46,512 nt of DNA from an uncultured Gemmiger sp. (GCA_949295035.1 CASFJO010000081.1:1-46512); one strand, 5' to 3'. Positions 17,620 through 26,626 are shown, numbered from the stretch's first letter. Translations and numbers: made by a program. Notes: generated from the sequence alone by a model not told the origin.

Positions 17620-19047
17620 TTATCCGGCTGCTTTCTTTTGCCCGGGCAGCCGCAGCCCCACCAGCCGGGTCAGGCTCCACACGCCCTTGAAGTTGAACAG
17701 GATCACCACGCCGGTGAGCAGGGTGGTCCATACCGGCCAGCCGGCGGGCTGGGCCAGCATGACGGCGGATTCCACCAGCAGCAGCAGGGTGTTGGCGGTA
17801 AGGCGGTTCAGGCTGAAGTCCACCCGCAGCAGGCCCCGGGTGTTCACCGCCCGCAGCGCGAACACCAGCACATAGCTCAAAAGGCTGGCCACGGTGGCGC
17901 CGTTGGGGCCCATGACCGGGATCATGAGCCAGTTCATGACGCAGTTGGCCAACGCGCCGGCCAGCATGGTGTACAGGCTCAGGGTGCTGCGCTTTTCCAC
18001 CACATAGATGGTGTTGAGGAACTGGTTGAAGCAGCTGAACACGGTGGCGACGGCCAGCATCGGCACAAACTGCCAGGCCTCATAGAAGTTGGAACGGAAC
18101 AGCAGCATCAGCGGGCGGCACAGCCAGATGATGCCCGCCCCGCAGCAGAATATGACCGCCTGGTACACCCCAAACACCCGGCTGAAAAAGGCCTCCCGGC
18201 GGCTGCGCTCGGTGACCGCCGACAGCTGCCAGGCCTCGTAGAAGATGGTGCCCAGGGTGGTGAGGATGGTGGGAAGAAAATAGCCGGTGCCCAAAAGGCC
18301 GGACCAGTAGGTGCCCTCGTCCCCCATCATGCCGGCCACGAAGAACAGGTCGCTGGCGTTGATGACCCAAAAACTGATCTGGGCGGGGATCATGGGCAGG
18401 GCGTACCGCAGCATGGCCCGCCACAACCGCCGGTTGAAGTGCCCCAGATCCAAATAGCGCCACAGCCCCGCGGCGCAGAAAACGAACAGGGTGCTGCACC
18501 CGTCGCCGCAGATAATGGCCAGCAGGTAGCCGGTGGCGCCCAGGGGCTTCACCACCAGGAACAGGATATAGAACAGCAGGGTGGCGCCGGTGCATAAGAT
18601 GCCGTCGATGGCCACCAGCCGGTTGAGCTGCCGGCTGCGCACGAACTGGGTGCAGAGGGTGCGCAGGCAGCTGACCAGCACGTACACGTACAGCAGCGCC
18701 GCATAGTCCGAGAACACCGGCAAAAGCCGGATCAGCGGATAGGCCAGCAGCATGAGCACAAAACCCATCAGGATGGTGACCAGCCCGCTGGTGAACACCT
18801 GCCGCTTGTTGTTGGCCCGGTCCAGCCCGAAGCGGATCACCGCAAAGCTGGTGCCCAGGCTGACCAGCGGGATCAGCAGGTTGGCGCACTGGCTGGTGAG
18901 CTTGGTGATGCCCACCTCCTGCACCTCTTTCATGGCGTAGGTCAGGAAGGGCTGAATGAACAGGCTCAGCAGCTTGGAGGAGAAATTGCTGATGGCGAAG
19001 ATCACCGTGTTCCCCGCCAGCTTTTTGTATCGGTTTTGCTCGGCCAC
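17620..19047 (-). CDS. Polysaccharide flippase (MOP/Wzx-type) family membrane protein
   Basis: This 475-residue protein has about 12-14 hydrophobic helices and the N-terminal pattern of the polysaccharide-synthesis/MOP flippase family (KLAGNTVIFAISNFSSKLLS). Such proteins move lipid-linked oligosaccharides across the cytoplasmic membrane. The start is GTG at 19047, seven bases after AAGGAGG. It lies 43 bp after the YgjP-like gene on the same strand with no terminator between them, so they form an operon. No glycosyltransferase genes adjoin it, so the cargo cannot be inferred. Confidence 0.88.
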   Translation of the reverse strand: MAEQNRYKKLAGNTVIFAISNFSSKLLSLFIQPFLTYAMKEVQEVGITKLTSQCANLLIPLVSLGTSFAVIRFGLDRANNKRQVFTSGLVTILMGFVLMLLAYPLIRLLPVFSDYAALLYVYVLVSCLRTLCTQFVRSRQLNRLVAIDGILCTGATLLFYILFLVVKPLGATGYLLAIICGDGCSTLFVFCAAGLWRYLDLGHFNRRLWRAMLRYALPMIPAQISFWVINASDLFFVAGMMGDEGTYWSGLLGTGYFLPTILTTLGTIFYEAWQLSAVTERSRREAFFSRVFGVYQAVIFCCGAGIIWLCRPLMLLFRSNFYEAWQFVPMLAVATVFSCFNQFLNTIYVVEKRSTLSLYTMLAGALANCVMNWLMIPVMGPNGATVASLLSYVLVFALRAVNTRGLLRVDFSLNRLTANTLLLLVESAVMLAQPAGWPVWTTLLTGVVILFNFKGVWSLTRLVGLRLPGQKKAAG

Positions 19048-19090
19048 AGCGCGGCCTCCTTCCTATCTATACGGGAGCGGCGGCAAAGCC

Positions 19091-19642
19091 CTACCCGCGC
19101 AGACGGGCCCGGCGCTCTTTCCAGTCAGGCATATACCGGGCCACCAGCGCCCAGAAATGGGGCTGATGGTCCGGCCAGACGAAATGGCAGTATTCATGCA
19201 GCATCACATAATCAATGAGTTCCGGTTCCCGGGCGGCCAGCCGCAGCGCCAGGGTGATGCGGTTTTGGGCCGGGCAGCACACACCCCAGCGGCTGCGCAT
19301 CTCCCGCACCCGCAGCTCAGGCGGCGCCGGCCGGATATCGGCGAACAGCGGCCAGATCCGGGCGCTGGAGGCAGCGAACAGAGCCAGGGCGGCCGCCTTG
19401 TCCGGCACGGGGCGGGCGGCCTCGGCGGCGGCCCGGTCAGCCTGCTTTTGCCGGGCGGCGGCGATCCAGCCGGCCCGGCCGGCCACAAACTCGTCCACCC
19501 GGGCGGTGGCGGTACGGGCCGGGGCGCTCACCGCCACCGTGCCGTCCGCCCGCACCCGCAGATTGATGTTGCGCACCCGCTTGCGGGTCAGTTCATACCG
19601 TACCCCGCCGGCGCTGCGGTACTGCACCGTCTGCTCTGCCAT
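19091..19642 (-). CDS. YgjP-like (DUF45) zinc metallopeptidase
   Basis: The 183-residue protein carries the zinc motif HEYCH in VMLHEYCHFVWPDHQPHFW, where the D-x-x-P-HFW continuation is characteristic of YgjP/SprT-like (WLM) metallopeptidases. An upstream segment, MRSRWGVC, is also typical. ATG 19642 is preferred because it follows AAAGGGGG and lies just downstream of a good promoter; an upstream extension of 26 codons would begin before the -10. It has no export signal. The substrate is unknown for this family. It is the first gene of a two-gene unit with the flippase. Confidence 0.88.
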   Translation of the reverse strand: MAEQTVQYRSAGGVRYELTRKRVRNINLRVRADGTVAVSAPARTATARVDEFVAGRAGWIAAARQKQADRAAAEAARPVPDKAAALALFAASSARIWPLFADIRPAPPELRVREMRSRWGVCCPAQNRITLALRLAAREPELIDYVMLHEYCHFVWPDHQPHFWALVARYMPDWKERRARLRG

Positions 19643-19665
19643 CCGCCGCGCCCCCTTTCGCGTGT

Positions 19666-19694
19666 ATTGTACCACAATTCCCCCGCGCAAACAA
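19666..19694 (-). promoter_or_regulatory. Promoter of the ygjP-like/flippase operon
   Basis: On the minus strand, TTGTTT (19694-19689), 17 bp, TACAAT (19671-19666), with TGG immediately before the -10. Confidence 0.7.
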
Positions 19695-19782
19695 GGAACG
19701 CGCATCCGGGCGTGCCGCAAAATCTCGGCACTGTGCTACAGTTTCGCCAAAATTTCGCGCAAAATGTTGGCGGCCCCGTTTC

Positions 19783-19812
19783 TTGACACGGTACTATATA
19801 TGGTGGCATAAT
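19783..19812 (+). promoter_or_regulatory. Promoter of the nrdD operon
   Basis: TTGACA (19783-19788) and CATAAT (19807-19812) are 18 bp apart. The spacer contains a NrdR-box-like palindrome, so repressor binding would cover the promoter. Confidence 0.8.
19791..19806 (+). promoter_or_regulatory. NrdR box 1
   Basis: The 16-mer GTACTATATATGGTGG matches the NrdR consensus acaCwAtATaTwGtgt at about 12 positions, including the central CTATATAT. NrdR is the universal bacterial repressor of ribonucleotide reductase genes. Confidence 0.7.
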
Positions 19813-19830
19813 AGAAAACGTTAACGAAAA

Positions 19831-19846
19831 ACACAAGATATATGGA
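19831..19846 (+). promoter_or_regulatory. NrdR box 2 (weaker)
   Basis: ACACAAGATATATGGA matches the NrdR consensus at about 12 of 16 positions. It begins 40 bp after box 1, close to four helical turns; the usual spacing is about three. Confidence 0.5.
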
Positions 19847-19901
19847 TTCGCCGCCGCTCCCCGTCCGGAGCAGGACCGAAGCCGTAGGCAAGGAGAGAAG
19901 C

Positions 19902-22193
19902 ATGATCACAAGCATTATGAAGCGCGACGGCCGGGTGGTGCTGTACGACGCGGGCAAGATCGCATCCGCCATCCTGAAGGCGCTGGAGGCCGCCGGCGAG
20001 GGGGACGCCGCCGAGGCGGCCCGGGTGGCCAACCGGGTGGAGCGGGAACTGGCGCTGGAGTGCGGCTCCGGTACCCCCCGCATCGAGCAGATCCAGGACC
20101 TGGTGGAGCGGCAGCTGATGGAGTGCGGCCACGACGAGGCAGCCAAGCGGTACATCCTGTACCGGGCCAACCGCACCCGCATCCGGGAGGCCAACTCCCA
20201 GCTGATGAAGACCATCGACGAGATCACCAACGTGGACGCCCGGCTGTCCGACATGAAGCGGGACAATGCCAACATCGACGGCAACACTGCCATGGGCAGC
20301 ATGCTGCAGATCGGCACCGCCGGGGCCAAGGCCTACAACGCGGCCTATCTCCTCACGCCGGAACAGGCCAAGGCCCACCGGGATGGCGACATCCACATCC
20401 ACGATTTCGACTTCTACTCTCTGACCACCACCTGCACCCAGATCGACATTCTGCGGCTGTTCCACGGGGGCTTCTCCACCGGGCACGGTTTTCTGCGGGA
20501 GCCCAACAGCATCGGCAGCTACGCGGCGCTGGCGGCCATCGCCATCCAGTCCAACCAGAACGACCAGCACGGCGGCCAGAGCATCCCGAACTTTGACTAC
20601 GGCATGGCCGAAGGGGTGGCCAAGACCTTTGCCAAGGCCTATGTGACCAAGCTGGCCGAGAGCGCTGAGGATATCCTGAGCAGCGAGGACGAGGGCGCCG
20701 CCGCCCGCGCCGCCGTGACCGAGGCCGCCCGGGCCACCGGCCACAACGCCCGCCTGGGCGAGGGGGACAGCGAGGCGGAGTTCGACCGGATCGCGGCCGA
20801 GGCCCTGGCCCGGGCCACCCGCCTGGACGGCGAGACCGCGGCCCGGCTGGTGGCCACCGCCCGCCGCCGGGCCTGGCGGCAGACCGACCGGGAGACCTAC
20901 CAGGCGATGGAGGGTTTTGTGCACAACCTGAACACCATGCACAGCCGGGCCGGCGCCCAGACCCCCTTCAGCAGCATCAACTACGGCACCGACACCAGCC
21001 CCGAAGGCCGCATGGTCATCCGGAACATCCTGATGGCCGAGGACGCGGGCCTGGGTTTTGGCGAGACCCCCATCTTCCCCATCCACATCTTCAAGGTCAA
21101 GGAAGGGGTCAACTACAACGAGGGCGATCCCAACTACGATCTGTTCCAGCTGAGCATGAAGGTCAGCGCCAAGCGGCTGTTCCCGAACTATGTGTTCCTG
21201 GACGCGCCTTTCAACCTGCAGTACTACAAACCCGGCCATCCCGAGACCGAGGTGGCCACCATGGGCTGCCGCACCCGCGTGATGGGCAACGTCTACGATC
21301 CCCAGCGGCAGATCGCCTACAGCCGGGGCAATCTGAGCTTCACCTCCATCAACCTGCCCCGGCTGGCCATCGAGGCCCACGGGGACGAGGCCAAATTCTA
21401 CGCTTCTCTGGACGAGAAGATGGAACTGGTAGCCCGGCAGCTGCTGGATCGGTTCGAGATCCAGGCGGCCAAGCGGGTGTACAACTACCCGTTCCTGATG
21501 GGCCAGGGCGTCTGGCTGGACAGCGACCAGCTGGGCCCCGCCGACGAGGTGCGGGAGGTGCTCCGGCACGGCACCCTGTCGATCGGGTTCATCGGCCTGG
21601 CCGAGACCCTCACCGCCCTGTACGGCCACCATCACGGCGAGAGCGACGAGATGCAGCGCAAGGGCCTGGAGATCGTGGGCCACATGCGCAAATTCTGCGA
21701 CGAAAAGAGCCAGGCCATGAAGATGAACTTCACCCTGCTGGCCACCCCGGCGGAGGGGCTGTCCGGCCGGTTCACCCGGATGGACCAGAAGCGGTACGGC
21801 TCCATCCCCGGCGTGACCGACCGGGAATACTACACCAACAGTTTCCACATCCCGGTGTGGTACCCCATCTCGGCCTACGACAAGATCCAGAAAGAGGCCC
21901 CCTACCACGCCCTGACCAACGCGGGCCACATCAGCTACGTGGAGCTGGACGGCGACACCGCCCACAACCTGGAGGCTTTTGAGAGCGTGGTGCGCTGCAT
22001 GCACGACGCGGGGGTGGGCTACGGCAGCATCAACCACCCGGTGGACCGTGACCCGGTGTGCGGCTACGTGGGGGTCATCGGGGACGTGTGCCCCCGGTGC
22101 GGCCGCCGCAGCGGCGAGGCCCTGCCGCCGGAAAAGCTGGCGGAACTGCGCAAAAAGTTCCCCGGCGTGCCCAGTTTCTGCGGCTGTGAATGA
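19902..22193 (+). CDS. nrdD: Anaerobic ribonucleoside-triphosphate reductase, large part without the glycyl-radical domain
   Basis: The 763-residue protein reduces ribonucleotides to deoxyribonucleotides under anoxia. It starts at ATG 19902 behind AGGAGAG. Residues 1-95 form an ATP-cone (SIMKRDGRVVLYDAGKIASA). The catalytic barrel includes SIGSYAALAAIAIQSNQNDQ and the cysteine in VATMGCRTRV. The tail has the zinc-site cysteines DPVCGY and DVCPRCG, where normal NrdD proteins continue within some tens of residues to the glycyl-radical motif RxTGYLVGT. Here the chain instead runs into an unusual tail (LPPEKLAELRKKFPGVP then FCGCE) and stops. The missing glycyl domain is encoded by the next gene, 22280-22426. 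NrdR boxes lie in the promoter. Confidence 0.95.
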   Translation: MITSIMKRDGRVVLYDAGKIASAILKALEAAGEGDAAEAARVANRVERELALECGSGTPRIEQIQDLVERQLMECGHDEAAKRYILYRANRTRIREANSQLMKTIDEITNVDARLSDMKRDNANIDGNTAMGSMLQIGTAGAKAYNAAYLLTPEQAKAHRDGDIHIHDFDFYSLTTTCTQIDILRLFHGGFSTGHGFLREPNSIGSYAALAAIAIQSNQNDQHGGQSIPNFDYGMAEGVAKTFAKAYVTKLAESAEDILSSEDEGAAARAAVTEAARATGHNARLGEGDSEAEFDRIAAEALARATRLDGETAARLVATARRRAWRQTDRETYQAMEGFVHNLNTMHSRAGAQTPFSSINYGTDTSPEGRMVIRNILMAEDAGLGFGETPIFPIHIFKVKEGVNYNEGDPNYDLFQLSMKVSAKRLFPNYVFLDAPFNLQYYKPGHPETEVATMGCRTRVMGNVYDPQRQIAYSRGNLSFTSINLPRLAIEAHGDEAKFYASLDEKMELVARQLLDRFEIQAAKRVYNYPFLMGQGVWLDSDQLGPADEVREVLRHGTLSIGFIGLAETLTALYGHHHGESDEMQRKGLEIVGHMRKFCDEKSQAMKMNFTLLATPAEGLSGRFTRMDQKRYGSIPGVTDREYYTNSFHIPVWYPISAYDKIQKEAPYHALTNAGHISYVELDGDTAHNLEAFESVVRCMHDAGVGYGSINHPVDRDPVCGYVGVIGDVCPRCGRRSGEALPPEKLAELRKKFPGVPSFCGCE

Positions 22194-22279
22194 GGGTTGC
22201 CGCCGCAACAGCCTTTTTGCCTTTCCCCTGCTATAGTAAGCGGGAAGAAAACGAATCATACCTACAGGAGGAACAGAAA

Positions 22280-22426
22280 ATGTCTGCTATGCAAAAACAG
22301 TCGGTCGTGGGCAAGGACGTGCCCTTTGAGCGCATCCGCCGGATCACCGGATACCTGGTGGGCACCATGGACAAGTGGAACGACGCCAAAAAGGCGGAAG
22401 AGCGCGACCGCGTCAAGCACCTGTAA
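22280..22426 (+). CDS. Stand-alone glycyl-radical domain of anaerobic ribonucleotide reductase
   Basis: This 48-residue protein begins at ATG 22280, eight bases after ACAGGAGG. It consists of the normal NrdD C-terminus: VPFERIRRITGYLVGT, with the glycine of GYLVG expected to carry the radical, followed by NDAKKAEERDRVKHL. It lies 86 bp after nrdD in another frame and three bases before nrdG. A separate ribosome site and a clean break in the linker between the zinc and glycyl domains argue against a sequencing error. NrdG would have to activate this peptide and the peptide would have to dock on NrdD, as YfiD does for pyruvate formate-lyase. An ATG at 22190 overlapping the nrdD stop is an alternative, less likely start. 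Confidence 0.9.
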   Translation: MSAMQKQSVVGKDVPFERIRRITGYLVGTMDKWNDAKKAEERDRVKHL

Positions 22427-22429
22427 GCC

Positions 22430-22936
22430 ATGCGGATCGCAGGACTGGCCCACGACAGCATCGTGGACGGCCCCGGGCTGCGCCTGACGGTGTTTTTCCA
22501 GGGCTGCCATCACCATTGTCCCGGCTGCCAGAACCCGGCCACCTGGCCCTTTGAGGGCGGCGAGGAATACACGGCGGAACAGCTGGTGGCCCAGGCGAAG
22601 AAGAGCCCGCTCTGCCGGGGGGTGACCCTCTCGGGCGGGGAACCCTTCGATCAGGCCGCCGGGGCGGCGGCCCTGGCGGCGGCCCTGAAGGCCGCGGGCT
22701 ACGAGGTGGCCGCCTATACCGGCTTCACCTTCGAGCAGCTGCTGGAGGCCGACGAGGCCCGCCGGGCGCTGCTGGAACAGCTGGACGTGCTGGTGGACGG
22801 GCCTTTTCTCCAGGAGGAGATGAGTTTGGACCTGCGCTTTCGCGGCAGCCGCAACCAGCGCATCCTGGACGTGCCCGCCAGCCTGGCCGCCGGCAGCGCC
22901 GTCTGGGTCACCGCCCCCCGCTGGGTGGGCGAATGA
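22430..22936 (+). CDS. nrdG: Anaerobic ribonucleotide reductase activating radical-SAM enzyme
   Basis: The 168-residue protein has the radical-SAM iron-sulfur motif Cx3CxxC in QGCHHHCPGCQNP and the SAM-binding TLSGGEPF, with the family opening IAGLAHDSIVDGPGLR. It abstracts hydrogen from the NrdD glycine to form the stable radical. ATG 22430 follows the stop of the 48-residue gene by three bases and lacks a ribosome site, so its translation probably depends on coupling to the glycyl-domain gene. Gene order nrdD, glycyl domain, nrdG. Confidence 0.95.
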   Translation: MRIAGLAHDSIVDGPGLRLTVFFQGCHHHCPGCQNPATWPFEGGEEYTAEQLVAQAKKSPLCRGVTLSGGEPFDQAAGAAALAAALKAAGYEVAAYTGFTFEQLLEADEARRALLEQLDVLVDGPFLQEEMSLDLRFRGSRNQRILDVPASLAAGSAVWVTAPRWVGE

Positions 22937-23118
22937 TGGGCTGATTCCGGGGGGCAGAACCTGTCTCCCCGATGCTGCGGGCGCAACAAGGATGCGCCCG
23001 CCCGGCTGTGCCGACCGCGTTGCCGGTCCAGAGCCCCACCGGGGCTTTGGCTGCTTCGCAGACCCGGCCCCCGGAACACATGGCCGGACATCTTCAGCCA
23101 TAGGGATTTCATAAGCCA
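22937..23118. other. Intergenic segment with several GC-rich hairpins
   Basis: No gene is visible. An imperfect GGGGGG...TCTCCCC hairpin lies at about 22948-22970. GCGGGCGC pairs with GCGCCCGC near 22977-23001, and AGCCCC pairs with GGGGCT near 23033-23047. It leads into the repeat core at 23119 and seems to be a degenerate left arm of the composite repeat. Confidence 0.5.
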
Positions 23119-23224
23119 ATAAGGCCGGTGCGTAAACGGATCACGCACCGGCCTTATCGTTTGTCTTTATCCCCCTGGCCGGAGTATTCCGGCCAGGGTT
23201 TACGGTATGGGGGACAGAGCCCCC
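23119..23224. repeat. Composite intergenic repeat, copy 1
   Basis: The core ATAAGGCCGGTGCGT pairs with ACGCACCGGCCTTAT around the loop AAACGGATC (23119-23157). It is followed by a hairpin CCCTGGCCGGA/TCCGGCCAGGG with loop GTAT (23173-23198) and GGGGG/CCCCC (23209-23224). It lies between the convergent nrdG and flavin-reductase genes and probably terminates both. Confidence 0.85.
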
Positions 23225-23226
23225 GC

Positions 23227-25540
23227 TCAGCCCATCACAGCCGCGGCGGCGTTGGCGCCGGCCAGCCGGCCGGAGGTGAAGGCAAAGCCCTGATCCACGC
23301 CGCCGTAGGTGACGTAGGGCTTCTTCTCGCTGTACAGCACGCCGGAGCAATCCAGGCCGGCGGCATAGACGTTCTCCATGACCGAGCCGTCCGCCAGCAG
23401 CACCTGGAACTGTTCATTCACATCCAGGGCGGCGCAGGTGCTGTAGCATGGTGATCATGTAGTAGGGGCCGTCGCCGGCGATGGGGGCCAGGTAGGCGGC
23501 GTCCTTGCCGAACTCCTCGTCCACGCCGGCCTCACAGGCAGCGTTGTAGTCGGCCACGGTCTGTTCCAGCACCGCCGGGTCCATGCCCAGCTGTTCGGCC
23601 AGGTCGGCCAGGGTATCGGCCTTGTACACATACCCGGCCTCCACCGCCGCATCCATCACCTCGGTGGCGTTGGGGATGGGGGTACCTTCCGGCGCCCAGC
23701 CGCAGGCGCCCAGGTTCACCGTCTGCATATAGGCGGGCTGGGTGCGGATGCCCCGCTCCTCCACCTCTTTAATCTGGGCGTCGGAGTAGAGGGTGTAGAA
23801 GGTCGGGCCGGACATCCATCCGTTGAAGCCCACGTTCTGCTCGCTGGTGAACCGCTCGCCCTCGGTGTTCACCACCAGGCTGTCGGGGGCGTTGCCCAGA
23901 TAGTTGGGCAGGTCGCCCTCGGTCCAGACGGTGTTCCGGTCGGTCTGGGCACAGTAGGTGTCCAGCTCATGGTACTCGAACTGGGTCAGGAAATCGGCCG
24001 CGCCGGTGATATGCACCACCGGGCACATGCCGATGCTGTAGGTGCCCGCGCCGTCGTCCAGGGCCGCCTGGATCATCTTGCCGTCGTTCTGGCGCATGCC
24101 CACCATGCTCCACTCGCCGGAGAGCGGATAGTACTCGTCGCTCAGGTACTCCTTCTCCATCTCCGCGTTGGCGCCGAAGCCGCCGGTGGCCAGGATGATG
24201 GAGTCGGCATAGATCTCATACTCGGTGCCGTCGTTGGTGTTGCGGGCCTTCACGCCCACCGTCTTGCCGTTTTCGTCCTGGATGAAGTCGTAGGCGGCGG
24301 TCTCCAGCTGGTACTTGCCGCCCATCTCGGTGAACTGCTCGATGCAGTTGTCAAAGAAGGTGATGTTGTGCCGCCGGCGCACGGTCATGCCTTCGGCCGC
24401 CGGCGCGTAGGAGAAAAGCACGATGTTGGAGTCGCCCTCGGTCAGGCCGCCCTTCGGCTGCTCCAGTTCCAGGCCGTAGTCGTAGACCAGCCAGTCCAGG
24501 GTCTCGCCGCAGTTGTCCAGCAGCAGTTCCACCATCTCCTGCTTGGCATCGCCCTCGGTGTAGTCCATCCAGTCGGCCAGCAAAGCGTCCCTGTCCACCC
24601 AGTCGTTGCCGCCGTTGAACTCCGCCGCCAGCTTGGGCGGGTTCACCGCGAACACACCGGAGCACAGAAAGGACGCGCCGCCGTACCGGCCGGCCTTGTC
24701 GATGGCCAGCACGCTCACGCTGTCCGGGTCGGCCTCGTACATGGTCTCGGCGGCAGAGAGGGCCGCGGTGGTGCCGGCCGCGCCCATGCCCACCACCAGC
24801 ACGTCGGTCTCGATGGTCTCCACCGCGTCGCTCTTGGCGGGCGCGACCTGGAAGGCCGCGATGGCCGCCGGATCGCTGCCGCCGGCCTCCAGGGCCTGGG
24901 TCAGCGCCTGCTTGACCGCCTCCTTGATGGCGTTGCTGGAGACGGTGGCGCCGCTCACCGCGTCCACCGCCACCGACTGGCTTTCCAGGATGCGGGGCAC
25001 GGTCAACGCAATGGCGCTGTCAATGATGCCCACCGTGTCGGCGGTGTCGGTCACCTGGATGTCGGTGATGCGGGTCTGGTCCGCCGTCACGCTGACCTTC
25101 ATCGGCCAGGCACTGCGGAACCCGGTGGCCTGCCCCTCATAGGTGCCGGGCGCCATGCTGACGGTCAGGTCGGTGGTCACCCCGTTCAGTTCGTTCCAGG
25201 CCTGCCCGGCCGCCGCGAGCACCGCGTCGGAGGTCACGATGGCGCCGGCCACCGCGTCCACCTCCACGCTGCCGGCCTCCTTCATGGCCGCCTGCAGGGT
25301 GGGGATCGCCTTGCCGCCCACGTCGGGGGTCTCGCCGTCGCCGGTGACGGCCACATCGGTCAGGTTGCCCTCGGCGTCCATGGTCAGGGTCACCGACACC
25401 TGGCCGCCAAAGCCCGACGCCGTGCCGGTGGCGGTGCGGGCATCGGCGCTGCCGCCGCTCTGCGCCGTGCCGCAGCCGGCCAGTATGGCCGCGCAGAGCA
25501 CCACGCTCAACAGCCGGGACAAAATCTTCGCATGTTTCAC
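23227..25540 (-). pseudogene. Extracellular FMN/FAD-dependent reductase (fumarate/urocanate reductase type), frameshifted near the 3' end
   Basis: GTG 25540, seven bases after AAGGAGG, opens a lipoprotein signal (LAGC). Two FMN-binding domains follow. The second carries DAVSGATVSS, matching the covalent flavinylation motif Dxx(S/T)GAT; the first has DAVAGAIVTS, with Ile at the acceptor position, so it is probably not flavinylated. A FAD-binding reductase domain begins at about residue 245 (VLVVGMGAAGTTAALSAAE). The frame ends early at 23414, but the neighbouring frame continues from about 23440 to 23227 with the expected C-terminus (YAAGLDCSGVLYSEKKPYVTYGG, then SGRLAGANAAAA). One extra base (or two missing) near 23440-23447 explains this; the restored protein would be 770 residues. 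Such enzymes use external electron acceptors; the substrate is unknown. The truncated form lacks the last FAD-contact segment. Confidence 0.82.
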
Positions 25541-25585
25541 GTTTCTTCCTCCTTGTTCCCAATTCCGTTTTCCGGGATCGTCACA

Positions 25586-25614
25586 ATTCTAACACACTTT
25601 TTCCGCCGGCTGAA
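25586..25614 (-). promoter_or_regulatory. Probable promoter of the flavin reductase gene
   Basis: On the minus strand, TTCAGC (25614-25609), 17 bp, TAGAAT (25591-25586). Confidence 0.55.
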
Positions 25615-25655
25615 TCAACTCTTTGTTACCCCTTTCACAACATCCGGTTGGCCGA

Positions 25656-25684
25656 TTGACAGCGGTTTTGCGCCATGTTAGACT
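25656..25684 (+). promoter_or_regulatory. Promoter of the LysR-type regulator gene
   Basis: A perfect TTGACA (25656-25661), 17 bp, TAGACT (25679-25684). It is divergent from the reductase promoter about 40 bp away, the usual arrangement for a LysR regulator and its target. Confidence 0.75.
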
Positions 25685-25722
25685 GAGAGCGCGATGGAAC
25701 GACGGAAAAAGGAGGCCCGGCC

Positions 25723-26626
25723 ATGGACGCGATCCAGCTGCACTATTTCAAGGCTGTCTGCGAGACGGGGAGTTATTCCCGCGCCGCGGAACAGCTCTAC
25801 ATTTCCCCCCAGGGCATCAGCAAGGCGATCCACAAGCTGGAGGATGAGCTGGGGCGTGCCTCTGTTCACCCTGACCCAGGCGGGCCTGGCGTTGACCGAT
25901 TACGGCCAGCTGCTGCGCAGCCGGGCGGACGAGTACCTGCGCCAGCACCACCGGGTTTTGAACGAGATCCGCCAGCTGCGCGAAGCCTCGGACAACGTGC
26001 TCACCATCGGGATACGGGCCGGTTTTTCCGAGGGGATGGGCAAGGACTTTCTTCTGAACTTCATTCTGGAGAATCCGGACCTGGTGGTGCGGGTGCGCTC
26101 CTTTTCCCACGACCGGATGGAGGAGGGCATGCGCCAGACCGACATCCCGGTGTGGGTAGCCCCCGGCGGGTACGATGAGAGCCGGTTCATCCCGCTGTAC
26201 GAGCACACCGAAAAGCTGTTCTTGCTGGTGAGCGAGGACCATCCCCTGGCCCGCCGGCAGACGGTGCGGGTGGAGGGTCTGGACGGCTATCCCCTGATCT
26301 CGCTGCCCCACAACATCGGCCAGCAGCCGGCGGTGGACTGGGCGGTGAACCGGCGGGTGCAGACGGTGCCGGATTTTCTGCTGGACGCCTCCGACCGGCC
26401 TTTCCTCATGCGGCTGGTGCAGACCGGCAAGAAGGCCATCAGCTTCAACTCCGGCTGGCACTACAAGGAATACCCGGGCATCCGGCGGATCGACCCGGTG
26501 GATCTGGACCTGACCATCCGCGCCTATGTGCTGCAGCGCCGGGACGCCGCCCGCAGCCTGGCGCTGGACCGGTTTTGCGCCTATGTGCGCACCGTTTTGG
26601 GCGATACGGGCTCTTCTTCCCAATAA
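25723..26626 (+). pseudogene. LysR-family transcriptional regulator with a one-base frameshift
   Basis: ATG 25723 lies eight bases after AAAGGAGG. It opens a standard LysR winged helix-turn-helix (IQLHYFKAVCETGSYSRAAEQLYISPQGISKAIHKLEDELG). The expected continuation, GVPLFTLTQAGLALT, is found one frame away: at about 25852-25857 the sequence GAGCTGGGGCGTG needs one G fewer. Without it the ligand-binding domain (to 26626) is out of frame. The corrected protein would be 300 residues. It is divergent from the flavin reductase, its likely target, which is also frameshifted. Either both genes are decaying together or the sequence has two errors here. Confidence 0.85.

Noticed and set aside
19821-22259. 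An 812-codon open frame on the minus strand opposite nrdD
   Set aside because: Antisense shadow of a GC-rich gene; it runs through the nrdD promoter and NrdR boxes and shows no family motifs.
22140-22280. Programmed frameshift joining nrdD to the glycyl-domain gene
   Set aside because: No canonical slippery heptamer is seen (CAAAAAG only), and the small gene has its own strong ribosome site.
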